A stretch of 64,000 nucleotides of DNA from Ceratorhiza oryzae-sativae (lineage: Eukaryota; Basidiomycota; Agaricomycetes; Cantharellales; Ceratobasidiaceae): assembly GCA_030998015.1 (NCBI GenBank), contig JARWMV010000027.1:1-64000 (forward strand), written 5' to 3'. The notes below the pieces were generated by a model. It was not told the DNA's origin, ran no database searches, and saw only the letters and a list, made by a program, of their open reading frames with translations. Below, in pieces: positions 22,385-33,709 of the stretch. Position 1 is the first letter of the stretch. Each line of letters begins with the position of its first letter. The position numbers and the translations under genes are program-made.

Positions 22385-22644
22385 AGTCAAGTATGAAGAA
22401 CTTAATTACGGGATGGGACGCTCTGGGGCACTAAAACGGTCGAGGTCGGCCGGACGGTAGGGGGGCGTAGGCTCGTCTGTCGGGCATTGCTCGGAGTGAA
22501 GAGAAGGGGGCTCAGGGGCCGACGATGGGGCGGAGCAGAAAGCACCTTTTTGTACCTAAAACGTTGTAACTGTCCTACATAGCCTCGGGCTGAGCGGACA
22601 GAATAAACTGGATCCCAAAAAAAAAAAAAAGACCGTTCGAACGA

Positions 22645-22969
22645 GCTGTCGCACAATCCATCTGACCGCTCTAGGGAGGACACTAGTTCAGGTGCCAATG
22701 AGTGGAACTGAACAGGCCTACAGGGTGCTTTGATTAACTTTGAGTTGACAAACTGGAGCTCGGTAAGGAATGCAACTCCTTCGGGTTCGGCAGGTCGGCG
22801 GAAAACGGGATAGCAAGCATCGACCAATAAACTGGTCCTCGCAGAGATCGAGAGCCTAATTTATTGAAGTGCATTCTTTGAGCTTGAAATTCCAAGAGAA
22901 ATTCCGTTGGATGGAAGATTGAGAAAACCAGGCTTAGTAGGATTGAGGCTGTGGATGGTGGGGCTAAGT
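22645..22969. other. Spacer between LINE and inverted-repeat transposon
   Basis: No gene seen. It ends with GGCTAAGT (22962-22969), the left copy of the duplication made by the neighbouring DNA transposon. Confidence 0.5.
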
Positions 22970-23252
22970 CAAGGGGGTGCCGGAAAACAGGCGCCGGACA
23001 TGAAGGGGGGGGGAGGGGGGTAGGCAGGGTCTAGAATTCTCGTTGCTAGGAGTGACGCTCACTGCCGTTTTGGGCTCGCTTAAGTGGTGGCGATGCGCAA
23101 ATGAGTCACGTGCTGTGAGGCAGAGTGACGCCGGGAGGGCGCAATCGCCGGTCGGAGAGGCTCCCCCCGACGTCACAATGTATGCTAGTTATGGGATAGA
23201 TAGTACCGAGTGACGAATGACTCAGCTGCCGGCGCAGTTCTACCGGACACTG
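22970..23252 (+). repeat. Left terminal inverted repeat
   Basis: 283 bases beginning CAAGGGGGTGCCGG. It includes a run of nine G followed by AGGGGGG and ends at CCGGACACTG. It pairs with 29222-29504. Confidence 0.93.
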
Positions 23253-23342
23253 GCTAAACGCGTACTCAAAATCATAGAGAATATTGAGTTCGAATATTAA
23301 GGCCTTGTGGTATGCGAAAAACGGCAAAAAATTCTTCCTGCT

Positions 23343-24110
23343 ATGCCCGAGCTCTCTGAAATACCTGCTGATATCTACCTATCTCTAGCTAGTAAATGCG
23401 AGGAAGTAAAAGTAAAACAGTCCGATGCATCACCAATGCTTCTACGAGCGAAGGTATGCTGCTTCTGTGCCCAATCGTAAAGTTGGGCAACGGATCAGCA
23501 GATCACTCTCTCATTCAACATATGTACTCTAGGAAATGCCAACTTACCCAGAAGAAACTCAGAGAAACCAAAAAATCGGCTGCCGTTCCTTTGGAGGACT
23601 CTAAAGCTACTGTAGTGGAACTATCGCCCCAAGAGCTCACAGCATCATTAGCGACACACCATGCTAATTTAATTATCTCAGCGTCGCCCTCTGAGCATGA
23701 GCTTCAGTCTCTAGACTACTCAACGCGTCACCCAATATCAGGTGAATCGATGAATTGTCCCGGCGCTTTCTACGACTATGGCATGTCGATGTTTAGTCAC
23801 TATCCATGGCACCTACACGACACAAGCTTTCTGGATTATGAGTTTAGCTTCATCGATCCTAAAGGTCGATTCTTCTATGTCCAAAGTCGCCGATGCGCAC
23901 AAAAATCTCCTGGGATTGGCGCAGCATGTAAGGAGTGTAATCAAGTGGTTTTCAGTCGCCAGTTTTCAGGAACTCTTGAAACGGGCTAATCCAAAAGGTT
24001 CACTATCAGGACAAGTAAATACACAATATCGAACATACTCGCAGTTATGTGAATTACTTGAAGATAAGAATTCACGGATCAATACACTTCAGTTAACTGT
24101 ACGTGACTAG
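23343..24110 (+). pseudogene. Transposase, N-terminal exons
   Basis: ATG 23343 starts a short frame (MPELSEIPADIYLSL). A GTATGC donor after codon 37 and a GATCAG acceptor at about 23500 may join it to the frame that runs to 23989. That frame contains HSLIQHMYSRKC, possibly half of a zinc finger with the upstream CCFC. It then holds PGAFYDYGMSMF and RFFYVQSRRC followed by CKEC, a block that precedes the catalytic part in this family. The product continues in another frame to 24110. I cannot decide between short introns and indels, so the gene may be decayed. Confidence 0.5.
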
Positions 24111-24431
24111 TTGATATAAATCCATTGTCTCCGATTAATTGGCTATCACCTAGAAAATCTCATCGGAGCGCCGCATACAGTCACTCTCTGGGCGTATGGA
24201 TAACCAAAAACAACTTATGTTCGCGCTTGCGCAACATGATGAGTTTGCAGTTGGCCGAATCATTCAAACAGCGCTGCGCAATAAAGCAGGTGTTAAGACT
24301 GTAGTCAAGCGACTAGCCCTTGCTCACCAGGGCTTATTCAGCCCACGTTTGTTCACTGTAGGTTCCTATTGTTAGTCAAACCAGAGTATATGCTTAAAAA
24401 TCTTTAGGAAACTCAGCTTGATGCGTCCGCA

Positions 24432-26194
24432 TTGATATGGAAGATTGGGGGACCACGACTTGCATTCTCGATGGCTCGAGCACTACACTTACCAAGCGTC
24501 AGAACTGTTCGTAAACATGTTCATCTACCACGGTTAAAGCCATGTCTTGGATTCCCAACTGAAGCAGAAGTTTCTGAGAATATCGAGTCGTTCTTTGGAC
24601 CCGACACAGCATCATCAGGTGCCGATTGCGGTGTTGGTATTTCAGTTTTGATGGACGAAGTGGCTACCGAACCTCGCCCTCGCTATAGTGTTGAACAGGA
24701 CGCAGTGGTCGGAATCTGCCGTGAGCACGCAGATTTAGTTCATCTCAGTGACCTAAGTACTCGGTCGGATGCTCTAGACTCACTACTTGAAGCGCACTCC
24801 ACTTTGGAATCAGGTAGTTGTCATCGAGCTGCTGAAGCGACAATGGTTGCCATTGCACGGTTTGGAAAATCAGACTATAATGCTTCGATTATCCTAGCCT
24901 CTCCTACCTGTAAAACCGAGAAGCATGGCAAGCATGCTGAGTTGATTGGAGTTGTGCTAGATAGCTGGCGGAAATCACCATATGGTGCTACTGTACACGG
25001 AGATATCTGGTGTATATGCACTGACGGCGATGCCGGACGACGTATTGCAATATTTCAGCACTGCATGACATCTAGTGTTCGACCTGGCTCAGAATTATAT
25101 CACTTGTTAGGTCACCTACCGCTTTTCAATCTCTGCTGCGGTCCTAACTATATCACACATGACGGCGACTATAAACATGAGGAAAAACGTGCGTATCTGC
25201 TGGAGGTATATTGGTAACGTTATAACTGAAACTTGACTTAGGCATGGCTTCAGCTTTACGCTCTCGTTCAGGAATTATAGTCAATGGAACACAGATCACC
25301 CCCAAGATGATGGTTCATTATCTTCGCCAACTCGAAGATCTATCAGAATCTCGAATTCTCTCGTTCTTTGATGGCACCGACCCTCAAAATGTCCCAAAAG
25401 CAAACGCCCTTCTAACAAGCATGTATAATGCATCTCAGCTCCCTTCGATTCTCTCTCAAACAGCTCACAAGCCTTTTGCTCTACTGGGCGAAGTTCTTGG
25501 GTCATTTGTCGTCCCATATACTACGTTGACAATGTCGCTAAAGCAACAGCTCGTTAGTCTAGCAAAATGTGCTCATCTCTTGTTTGCGCTGTACCGCCTA
25601 GATGGGACTCGATTCTTAACAGGGCAGCTCATTTACGATATACAGGCATCCATCAAGAATGTTTTTTTCTGTGTTGCAAAAACTCAGCTTGTCAACCCGA
25701 AACTGCCGTTTTATCTTCTTCAGACTGGAGCTGATCGCTTGGAGCCCCGCTTTGGTACATTTCGAACTGTCACTAGCAATCGAAACGGCGATATATTACA
25801 GATGTGCGAACGTGCTGCATCAGCACAGCAGATTGACGAAATCTATGCTGCTCGTCCTCGCTGGAATCGAGTTCCTTACCGTTTATCTATGGATGGCAAC
25901 TCTGGCATCGATCACACAAATCCGGCCTCATGGAAGGGTGATGTGACTGTAGGGAGTGTCGATTTGTATTCTTGTTGGCTTGATGGTCGATCCGAAGCAG
26001 CCGAAATCTTAACTTGGGCTGGTGCATTGTTTGAATTTGATCCAGCTGTTCTCTCAATTGAATCCCTTCAAATCGACATGATGCGCCCCCATGGAAAGTA
26101 TCCAGGTATACAGGTGGATACTATCGAAATCAATTCACAGCCTGTTCGGCATGAAGATCTCGTGGACAGTGCTCAAACATTTGTCAGTACATTG
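24432..26194 (+). pseudogene. Transposase catalytic region
   Basis: Two long frames (24432-25217 and 25244 onward) carry the conserved core. The first has GVGISVLMDEVATEPRPR with GICREHADL, then WCICTDGDAGRR, LPLFNLCCG and HDGDYKHEEKR; the Asp residues are candidates for an RNase H-like active site. The second has IIVNGTQITPKMMVHYL, then FYLLQTGADRLEPRFGTFRT and NPASWKGDV. Proteins with these blocks are widespread and mostly unnamed in Agaricomycetes; the layout recalls P-element transposases (Asp before a KH..K..RN block, then a DxLE.FFG block). The gap 25218-25243 holds intron-like signals that do not keep phase. The frame is cut at 26194 by the nested LTR element. Confidence 0.6.
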
Positions 26195-26334
26195 TGTTAA
26201 ACTCGAGGTAGCGGGCAGGCTACATGGTGGTTAGGTGAAATCTCTCTCTCTTGTAAAATTTTCTACTGCGATGCCTAAATACACAGATACGAATCACATG
26301 ACTCAATGCGTGCAGCCACGTGTGACATCCAACA
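26195..26334 (-). repeat. 3' LTR of the TRIM-like element
   Basis: Identical by eye to 27549-27688 and nearly identical to the solo LTRs at 9405-9544 and 63550-63689. Minus-strand ends TGTTGGATGTC ... GAGTTTAACA. On the minus strand it is preceded by the purine tract GAGGGGGTG (26335-26345 region). Confidence 0.93.
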
Positions 26335-27534
26335 CACCCCCTCAAACGTGGGTGTAAGCAGAAAAGAGAGAACAGAAAGAAAACAGAAGAAAATGTACAG
26401 TCTGAGCAAAAATGACAAAATAAAAACGAAAATAGGAACAATGGGAACTTGGTCAAAAGAACTCAGCATAGGACAGGCTACTCGCCTCATGGGCGCCACT
26501 CCTTCGCTCCACTGGATCTGCGCTCCGCTACATCGTTCAGGGACCGGAACACCCATGGCTCAGCGGCGCTTACAGGGATCAAATCTACGGTTTAACGAAT
26601 CTAAGCGGTCTTGCGTCTGTCGTTCATGGACATCGAAGGGTTATCCTTCTGTTCTTGACCCTCGCCTTGGCGTTCGCTTGTCAAGTTCGTCCAAAAAGCT
26701 CAGAGATGAGCATCGAATGCGCTGCATTGACCTCGCGCTTCGAGAGTATACCGACTCGGTCCGTCGGTTCGATGACCAATACGTTTAGCCTCGCCAGGCT
26801 TCGAATCGGCGTCTTCAGATTGTCCGCATATATCGCCGTCTTGCGCCCTAGGCAACCCTTGGTAGGTCTGACCGTCCGTTGCCTGTTTGTGCGCCAAAAT
26901 CCGAGCATAAAGACTCGGCCTACGAGTCGCGCCCGTGCGTCGTCGATAGCCCAATCGACATGTAGCACCCCCGCGCTCGCTAATGCATGCCCTCTCACAC
27001 CCGCCTCGAGTGGAGTCCGCACGCTCGCCCTATCACGGCTCGTCCTGCCTCAGTTGTCCGTCCCTGTGAGCAACCCCTGCTCCAGCCTTGGATCATCGGG
27101 TCTTCTGGATAGTCACGTGACTTCATCGGCGAAAATTTTCAGCAACTTCTGCCGTCCCCCCGCCTCGAGCATTCATCCAGCCTTTTACCCCATCGTAGCG
27201 CCGATGCACCCGGGTGGTCTGGTACTCCGTTAGCTTCGGGTAGGTTTGCAGTTTGCTGACCTTGCTCTTTCGAGCCTTTGGAGAGAGCGCCGTGCATTGC
27301 GCCACGGCTTTGACCGTTCGCCTTCGCCACCGCTCTGCCCCTCGGTCCTCCTCGTCTGTCTCCACTACTCCTCCCGAACGGATGCCTGTCTATGCCAAGT
27401 GCCACATATGGCAAAATGTCACTCCGCATACAGATACGGATGTTGTTGACTAGAGTGCATACAATGACAGAAAAGAATGGTCGGGTCTTCGAGTGAGATA
27501 AGAGTGAGGAATAAGCGCAAGTAGAACAGGCTGT

Positions 27535-27548
27535 CGGGGCTCATAACC
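27535..27548 (-). promoter_or_regulatory. Primer binding site (initiator-Met tRNA anticodon arm)
   Basis: On the minus strand, GGTTATGAGCCCCG abuts the 5' LTR with no gap, the same motif as at 2059-2073 in Copia-2. It also contains an ATG, which opens a 41-codon frame without recognisable content. Confidence 0.78.
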
Positions 27549-27688
27549 TGTTAAACTCGAGGTAGCGGGCAGGCTACATGGTGGTTAGGTGAAATCTCTC
27601 TCTCTTGTAAAATTTTCTACTGCGATGCCTAAATACACAGATACGAATCACATGACTCAATGCGTGCAGCCACGTGTGACATCCAACA
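27549..27688 (-). repeat. 5' LTR of the TRIM-like element
   Basis: 140 bases, identical by eye to 26195-26334. It directly abuts the transposase sequence through the CATTG duplication at 27689-27693. Confidence 0.93.
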
Positions 27689-29186
27689 CATTGACTGAGG
27701 AGTCTAGCGACCGAATACAGCCTCTCCGCATTGGTGACGATGAGCTCAGTATTGAGCATTTGCTGCCCACAACGCCTAACGAGCCCACTCAGAGTGATAG
27801 TAGAAAAGGCTGGATACTTGTCGACGGGCAGCGTGTACATCTTGAATCTGCAGTAAGATATGTTTTGGGGCTAGAGGGTGGTCCTCGGTCCACTGACCGA
27901 CTTCGACGTATATGTGGCTATACCCGTTACCTGAACCCTTCGGCTGAGACTCAATCGGTTCTTGGGAATGATTTTCATGTCTCAGAGCTGGTAGCAACCT
28001 TCTTGTTGGCCCAAAATCGAGTTTCAATCGCAATTATACAAGTTACAAATATTCTGGCGCGAGATGGGCGCATGCTAGAGTCTGTTGCCGAAAAACACTT
28101 TTGCGAGTCGGGGATTACGCTTTCTGGACAAATACTTGCCATTGAATACGACTGCGGAGTCTGGTACTGGACCCAAAAGTATGATGGTGTTGCAAAGACA
28201 GCGGCTTCTGCTCATCGAAAGCGGAGCTCGGGTGCGGACTTTAGCGCTAGGTTTTCGCTGCCTGTCAATCCTTCACTAGTTTAATGGCGTGGCGAGCAGG
28301 TCTGGGCATTTGAAGATATTCAATTGCGCGCACTTATGGATGATTTATGGCGTAAATGCGCAAAAGATGTACCTGAAGACAATATCCCTAGTTGTCAGTC
28401 AAGCGCATCGTTCCCGTACCGTAGCTACAATTGTAAGTACACTAACACCTCTACAAGCCGAGCTGTACATTAAATTCCTTCTCACAGCTGAACATGTGTT
28501 GTATCACCAAGTCGCCACTGATCATTATTGCAACTCAGCTTGCCCAATCGATGGAACGTGCTTCATTTGTGGAAAAAAGATCAAGATCAAGCAAAAAATG
28601 CGCATACATGTAGGGCAACATTTATTGAGCTTGCAAGCGAACCTCTCTAGCGCACCCAGCTCGGAAGCGATGCCGGGAAACGTAAGAGTCTCCTTAATTG
28701 CTCCAGCTACAATCTAAATAAAGCAATACAACAGCTAGCCGGATCCCCCTGCGGTTTCTGCGGCAGAGCAGGTACATGTCGATCAAATGCAGAGCGACAG
28801 CTCCAGCCTACTAAGACGCTCCGAGTTACCTCTAACTGCCCATACAGAGACGCTCTCACATATTCCTCGTGCCCTCGTTCGTCGAAATCGAACCCCTGCA
28901 CCAACCGGCCGTAGAGTGCCCATGCTGCCCTCCCGAGAGCTCGAACGTCTGGACTTACGCACTGCGGTCTCACATTCTTGCGATTCATGGCCCCGAAGCG
29001 GTTGTCATACAAGATAAAAAACTTCGGGAATACGACCCGACAGAGAGTGAGTTTGAGTGGATGGGTGTCACTAGACAGAATCAGCTCGTACAAAACTCAA
29101 AACCTACCAAGCGCAAGCGGGATACGGACGATCGCGGCCCTTCAAATAATGATAATCAAGTCCAAAAACGTCAATGTACAGATTAA
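27689..29186 (+). pseudogene. Transposase, C-terminal region with C2H2 zinc fingers
   Basis: Continues from the catalytic part after the nested element: HLESAVRYVLGLEGGPRSTDRL and FHVSELVATFLLAQN to 28284. It then gives GTCFICGKKIKIKQ with IHVGQH (C2H2 finger, about 28550-28620), PCGFCGRAGTC, and VECPCC ... LRSHILAIHG (second C2H2 finger, about 28910-28990), ending with a Lys/Arg-rich tail at 29186. The frame changes at about 28284, 28720 and 28900; at 28900 the change (CTNRP to VECPCC) looks like a single-base shift and not an intron. Zinc fingers at the C-terminus may bind the terminal repeats. Confidence 0.55.
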
Positions 29187-29221
29187 TTTATTCGTTAACA
29201 TTGCTAGATACATGTTTAAGT

Positions 29222-29504
29222 CAGTGTCCGGTAGAACTGCGCCGGCAGCTGAGTCATTCGTCACTCGGTACTATCTATCCCATAACTAGCATACATTGTG
29301 ACGTCGGGGGGAGCCTCTCCGACCGGCGATTGCGCCCTCCCGGCGTCACTCTGCCTCACAGCACGTGACTCATTTGCGCATCGCCACCACTTAAGCGAGC
29401 CCAAAACGGCAGTGAGCGTCACTCCTAGCAACGAGAATTCTAGACCCTGCCTACCCCCCTCCCCCCCCCTTCATGTCCGGCGCCTGTTTTCCGGCACCCC
29501 CCTG
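29222..29504 (-). repeat. Right terminal inverted repeat
   Basis: Inverted copy of 22970-23252, ending CCGGCACCCCCCTG, then the duplication GGCTAAGT (29505-29512). Confidence 0.93.
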
Positions 29505-29512
29505 GGCTAAGT

Positions 29513-30229
29513 GCTAGCACCGCACATCACCTCAGCCCTGTGGCTGGAGGTACAAGGTCTGGGCTTTTGTGATAGCTTATCATTGCCAGCATCTTCATCT
29601 CAAGTTCGATGTCCGTCTTGGGTACTCATTTTACCTATAGCATACATGTTTCCGTTTTGTTTTATGGGCTGTCCACGTATGCGGGTTGTTGGTCGTTTTG
29701 TACATTGACAATAATCATGGCAAATATGACTGCTGTTTTGGCGCTCGTGGCACCACGCCACAAATCGCGGCGATCTCGCCCGCTTTGTCAATGACAGGTT
29801 TCATTTCGGTCTTCACTATCGCCGAGATCATCAGTGCATTTAGAACCCAATTGCCTTGCTTGGAAAGTATGATGTGTATCACGCCCTGCGGAACGATGGG
29901 CGGTCAGCCGCATCGGTGCATTGCGTGGTCCAAAGAGGCTGATTGACATTCCTATGATCTAAGTCAACGACGCCATTTACGACAATAGTCGCCGTGGATG
30001 AAACCGACTATTCCAGTTGATTCAGGTTCAAAACCAAACATATATCATTCAAATAAATTCCAATAATGAAACAAACGCAACCGTGCCAGTTTCGGCATTC
30101 TTTTTTTTTTTTTTTTTACTGCCCAATCATTCATACTGTTCCAACGTCCCACCCAAACGGCGTACCCTCGAATCCATGCAAACCTGGAGCCTCATATACA
30201 GGTCCGTGAAGAGGGAGATCTCCATAAAT
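29513..30229. other. No gene seen; T-rich run
   Basis: No supported gene. A run of T residues at about 30101-30118 lies just beyond the 3' end of the minus-strand transcription factor gene; on that strand it is an A run, possibly retroposed sequence. Confidence 0.45.
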
Positions 30230-33200
30230 CTACAAATCTTCAGGATCACACCTGAGGTTGTCCAAGAAAACACTGACCGAAGTTTGAATCCAAGCCGGCC
30301 AATCGCCCTCCAAACTCAGCAGTCCGTGCGTCATATCACTCGCATATTCGATCCCTGGGCCAAATATGCCTGTGCTCGAAACATGAGGATACGATATGGG
30401 CAGCTGGGGTTGGGGCTCGGTTCGTTCATGAGACACTGTCGGAGCAAGCGAGGAAGGGGATGTAGAGGAAGCTGCTTGTTTGGCCTTTAGGCGGTCTTGG
30501 GAAACCTTGATCATTTGGAAGAGAGAGCGCGCGAATCGGCCGGCAGGGACTATCAATCGGACGTGGATTAGGTATAGTCGGTGTCTTTCAATATGCACCC
30601 CACCTTCATCCAACAACTGCGCCAGCTGTCCAACCATGACGATCATCGCATGTACATCCAGATCCTCTGGGAACAGCCTCGTCAGCCGTAACAGGAATGC
30701 CCCTGCAAAGGCTGCACAAGTATGGCTATACGAGATTGCTTCACGATCCATCAGCGCCAGTTTCGCCCCATGTGCCATGTGTACTTGCCGTAACGCAATC
30801 CGAGTCTATACTCGTGATTCTCCAGACAAACCTTTATAGCCGACTGTGCATAATCAATGGCCCGAATGGCGATTTGTTTCATCTATCGTATCTCATCAGC
30901 TCGCGCCTATTGGATGTTCCGTCGGGACCCACCTCGGGTCGCAGCGCCTTGGCATTCGCGACGGTGTGCACGTTTCGGAGGGCAATGCAATGATGGAATA
31001 AATGCGCATACAGCATCTGGATCTGAGCCGACGAGCGGAAAAACTCCAAGTCTCGCGAATCTAGACCGAGACCATCTGGTGAACGACAGTATCAGTCGGC
31101 AGAGTGCTGGTGGAGAGGGTAGAGCCATACCCATGATCGTCATCCACTCGGCCAACCAGCCGTCTAGATCGAGTATGCTCTGGCTCAGGAATTTGATCAC
31201 ACGGTCCTCATCGACAGGCTCATCCAATGATCCGAGCGAGTCGTGGATTTTGCCTGATCCGAATTCGGTCATCAAACGAGAAGATTTCCAAAAAGGTTAC
31301 GACCTACTCTGCAAGGTCATCAGCTCGCATGTCGAAACGAGCCTCGCGTCCGTCGGGATGGAAAGCGGATGCTTTAGCAGGATATCTCTCGCTACGCAAG
31401 CAATTAAATTGCATGCACATCGTCAAAGTAGCGGAATGCGTACCTCGGATTAACGACTGTTCTCCAAAAATCAGTCAAAATCCGCGAGCATTCACACGAC
31501 TTGAACCTACTTTATCTCCACGCATCATGGCGGGCCTACGTTTTGTGCCAATGTCAGTATAGATCCCTTGATGAATTCACGAGGGATTCACCGTCCGGTC
31601 CCAAACGAGATCCTTTTCATACGCATGAGCTTCCCACTTTCCAAAATTGAAAACGAATACTCACTGGTACTCTAGATCCAACCGATAGATTAGCCTAATC
31701 CTTCCTAGAATCAGTACGACTCACCGAAAACATACAACCCACACCAGGTCCTCGCAGCCGTGACAAGCGCTCTGTCGACATCTGTATCTCCCACACCAGA
31801 CGCCCTTCTTCTAGCTAGCCGAGGAAGGGCCTTGTGCAAACCAAGTTCGACCGCGTATCGGATCGCATGGCCTAAGTCCAGTAGAATGAACACAGGTATC
31901 TAGATAGCTTTAACTCAGACCAACATACCGGCAGCCAACCACCCGGTTGGACCGGTTGAGTGACTCCAACCGGCGATCAGCAACAATCCTTGTACGATTT
32001 CGACAGATTTGAGTGGGCCAAAAAGATATTCTTTCGCCATGCTAGAGCATTCTCGGACAAGGGCCAGTTGCGTCTGCCAGAACCATGTTCAGATCCACAA
32101 TTCGACATGGATAGATGAATGAAACCAACAGGGCTAGGCGGGCTTCCTCCGTCTCGAGCCTTGCTTGCAGCCATCAAGATGCAATTCAACAAGAATGGGG
32201 ACCGCGCCCGCAACGACTCGAGGGTATCGACCCGCTCGTTGAACACCGCCTGTAGCGCAGACCTCCAGGGTGAGCGACCCGAGCAATCCATAACAACAGA
32301 GAACCTACCAAGACTCGATAGCATCCTGTAAAGTAACTAATACGGCATCGCTTCAACCTCCCGGGATGGGCTAAAATAATGGGAAAAGCTCACATTCGAT
32401 GCAGCTCCCCTGCCTCGGTCTCGCTTACAATTCCCTTTTCAATCGCATCCCGCTCTCGCTCGGGCGAATGTTCTTCTTCGACCGCCTCTTCCTTTTGTGG
32501 CTCCGGCTCCGGTTCCGGCACAATCTCGGATATACTGGTGCCTGACGCATTATTAGACTCGGGAGGTGGGACGGGTGACAGACGAGACGTGAGGGACGCA
32601 GTGCGTCGGAATGGACGAGCTATTGCTAGACATGAATAGAGCTGCACAACCAGAGGACGCGAAAGGACGAACTGGCTGGACTCGTCCTTTCGGCTCCGCG
32701 TTTTCGTTTAAGCCCGTGTCGGTTCGAGTCGCTCTGAGCTGCAACGCTGGCGAGATCTACGGTCGAGAATCGTAAGAAGCCTGACCGTAATTAATATCAG
32801 ACACGTCGTACCGTTGAGGACTCCAATTGGAGCCAGCAAGGCCGAGCTCGGGATATCTCCCTCGTCGTCCGAGTTTGCAGCGCTCGTGATCCCAGAGAGT
32901 ATCGCCGGTCGGTAGGGTGAGACAGGGCCGGGCAGTCGTCGAGAGGAATACGAGTTGGCACTGTGCAGATGGTGAGGGGGAGGATGGTGGGACGTCCCGT
33001 GGAAGCTATGACTGTGTGGGCGACTAAAGCCGGACGATGGATGCTGGTAGTGGTGCGGGAGCACCGACTGCAGACTGGGCAGTTGTTGGGGCAGTTGGGG
33101 CTGGTACTGGTACCCAAGCGCAGGTCGATGTGGTGCGTTGGTGGGCGGGGCGGGCACTGGATCGGGAGCAGGAGTGTAGCTCGAGTGCGATGCCGGAGAA

Positions 33201-33709
33201 TGGGAATACGCCGGCGAATCCTTCGGGCCTTGACGGGGCGAGTCTGAGCCTGATACACTCGGCTGCGCGGGCGGCGGGCGACGCAGCTCGGACAGGATGT
33301 CCATCAGGGTGCCCTGCATCGTCGCAAACTGGGTCTCCAGCGTGCGCAGTCGTCTGGCAAGAGTAAATCAGCCAGATGGCGGGCCCAGCGGCGGTTGGAC
33401 TCACTCGGCCGAGTCCCCGTCTGGTTTCGCAATCTTTTCAAACACGCACTGGATCCCTGCTGCCTTGCACCGCGCACACGGCGGGTTATCCGGCCCTTCG
33501 CACCGCATCTTCTGTCTGGGCGACATCGAATCAGCATGCTCCGACGACATCGACGACGACGACGAGCAGACTCACTTGCGACAGGCATTGCAGGCGCGGT
33601 TGACGCGCAGGACCTGTTTCTGGCCGTTCTGGGGTGGGGGCCCGCTGCCAGAGGGCGTGGGCGGCGTGCCGTTGGGCAGCAGCACCGGCAGCTGTTTCTT
33701 GCCCGCCAT
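30230..33709 (-). CDS. Zn2Cys6 fungal transcription factor with MHR domain
   Basis: A nuclear sequence-specific regulator. Exon 1 (33709-33576) starts MAGKKQLPVLLPNG and ends in RACNACRK. Intron 33575-33516 and exon 2 (33515-33405) complete the zinc cluster CNACRK/QKMRCEG..PPCARCKAAGIQC with spacing CX2CX6CX7CX2CX6C. After intron 33404-33354 come a short coiled coil (RLRTLETQFATMQGTLMDIL) and a Pro/Ser/His-rich linker. Downstream exons carry the fungal_trans (MHR) domain: IEKGIVSETEAGEL, FNERVDTLESLRARSPFLL, GHAIRYAVELGLHKALPRL, RTWCGLYVF, ILDLDGWLAEWMTI, and a C-terminal helical part (AAFAGAFLLRLTRLFPEDLD), ending at 30230. At least eight exons are needed. Around 31570 the reading stops in all readings I tried, so a missed intron or damage there is possible. 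Confidence 0.8.

Larger units (their letters stand above)
16284..22630 (+). mobile_element. Full-length Tad1-like LINE with endonuclease, RT and RNase H
   Basis: The element is bounded by a perfect 14-bp target duplication GACCGTTCGAACGA (16270-16283 and 22631-22644) and ends in 14 A residues (22617-22630), preceded by an AATAAA at 22602-22607. It has a short 5' UTR, ORF1 with coiled coil and CCHC zinc knuckles, and ORF2 with AP-endonuclease, reverse transcriptase, RNase H and a C-terminal zinc motif. Possession of both an APE endonuclease and RNase H points to the I/Tad1 group, which is common in fungi. Four premature TGA codons and one changed catalytic residue show the copy is dead, although it is structurally complete. 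Confidence 0.95.
26195..27688 (-). mobile_element. Non-autonomous LTR retrotransposon (TRIM-like), nested in the transposase
   Basis: Two identical 140-bp LTRs (26195-26334 and 27549-27688) enclose about 1.2 kb without recognisable pol. The perfect duplication CATTG flanks it (26190-26194 and 27689-27693). A primer binding site and purine tract show that it reads on the minus strand. Removing the element and one CATTG joins ...DSAQTFVSTL to TEESSDRIQPL in the transposase, so the insertion broke a coding exon. Identical LTRs imply a young insertion. It must borrow enzymes from an autonomous relative, probably copia-type given the primer site and tract. Confidence 0.93.
22970..29504 (+). mobile_element. 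DNA transposon with 283-bp TIRs and 8-bp duplication (P/hAT-like)
   Basis: The 283-bp ends (22970-23252 and 29222-29504) are inverted copies that I can distinguish only at the third base (CAAGGGG versus CAGGGGG). They are flanked by a perfect 8-bp duplication GGCTAAGT (22962-22969 and 29505-29512). An 8-bp duplication with CA-starting ends is known for P, hAT and some KDZ elements. The encoded protein has an RNase H-like transposase layout closest, in my reading, to P-element/THAP9 proteins (acidic residues in LMDEVA, CTDGDAGRR, HDGDYKHEEKR; TGADRLEPRFGTFRT), plus C2H2 zinc fingers. The superfamily is an inference. A 1494-bp LTR element is nested inside. Confidence 0.85.

Noticed and set aside
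27553..27588. Promoter-like stretch feeding the transposase frame that begins inside the LTR
   Set aside because: The frame starting in the LTR is an accident of insertion; the coding sequence belongs to the exon interrupted at 26194.
30101..30118. T run as the A tail of a LINE copy on the minus strand
   Set aside because: No LINE sequence or target duplication was found next to it.
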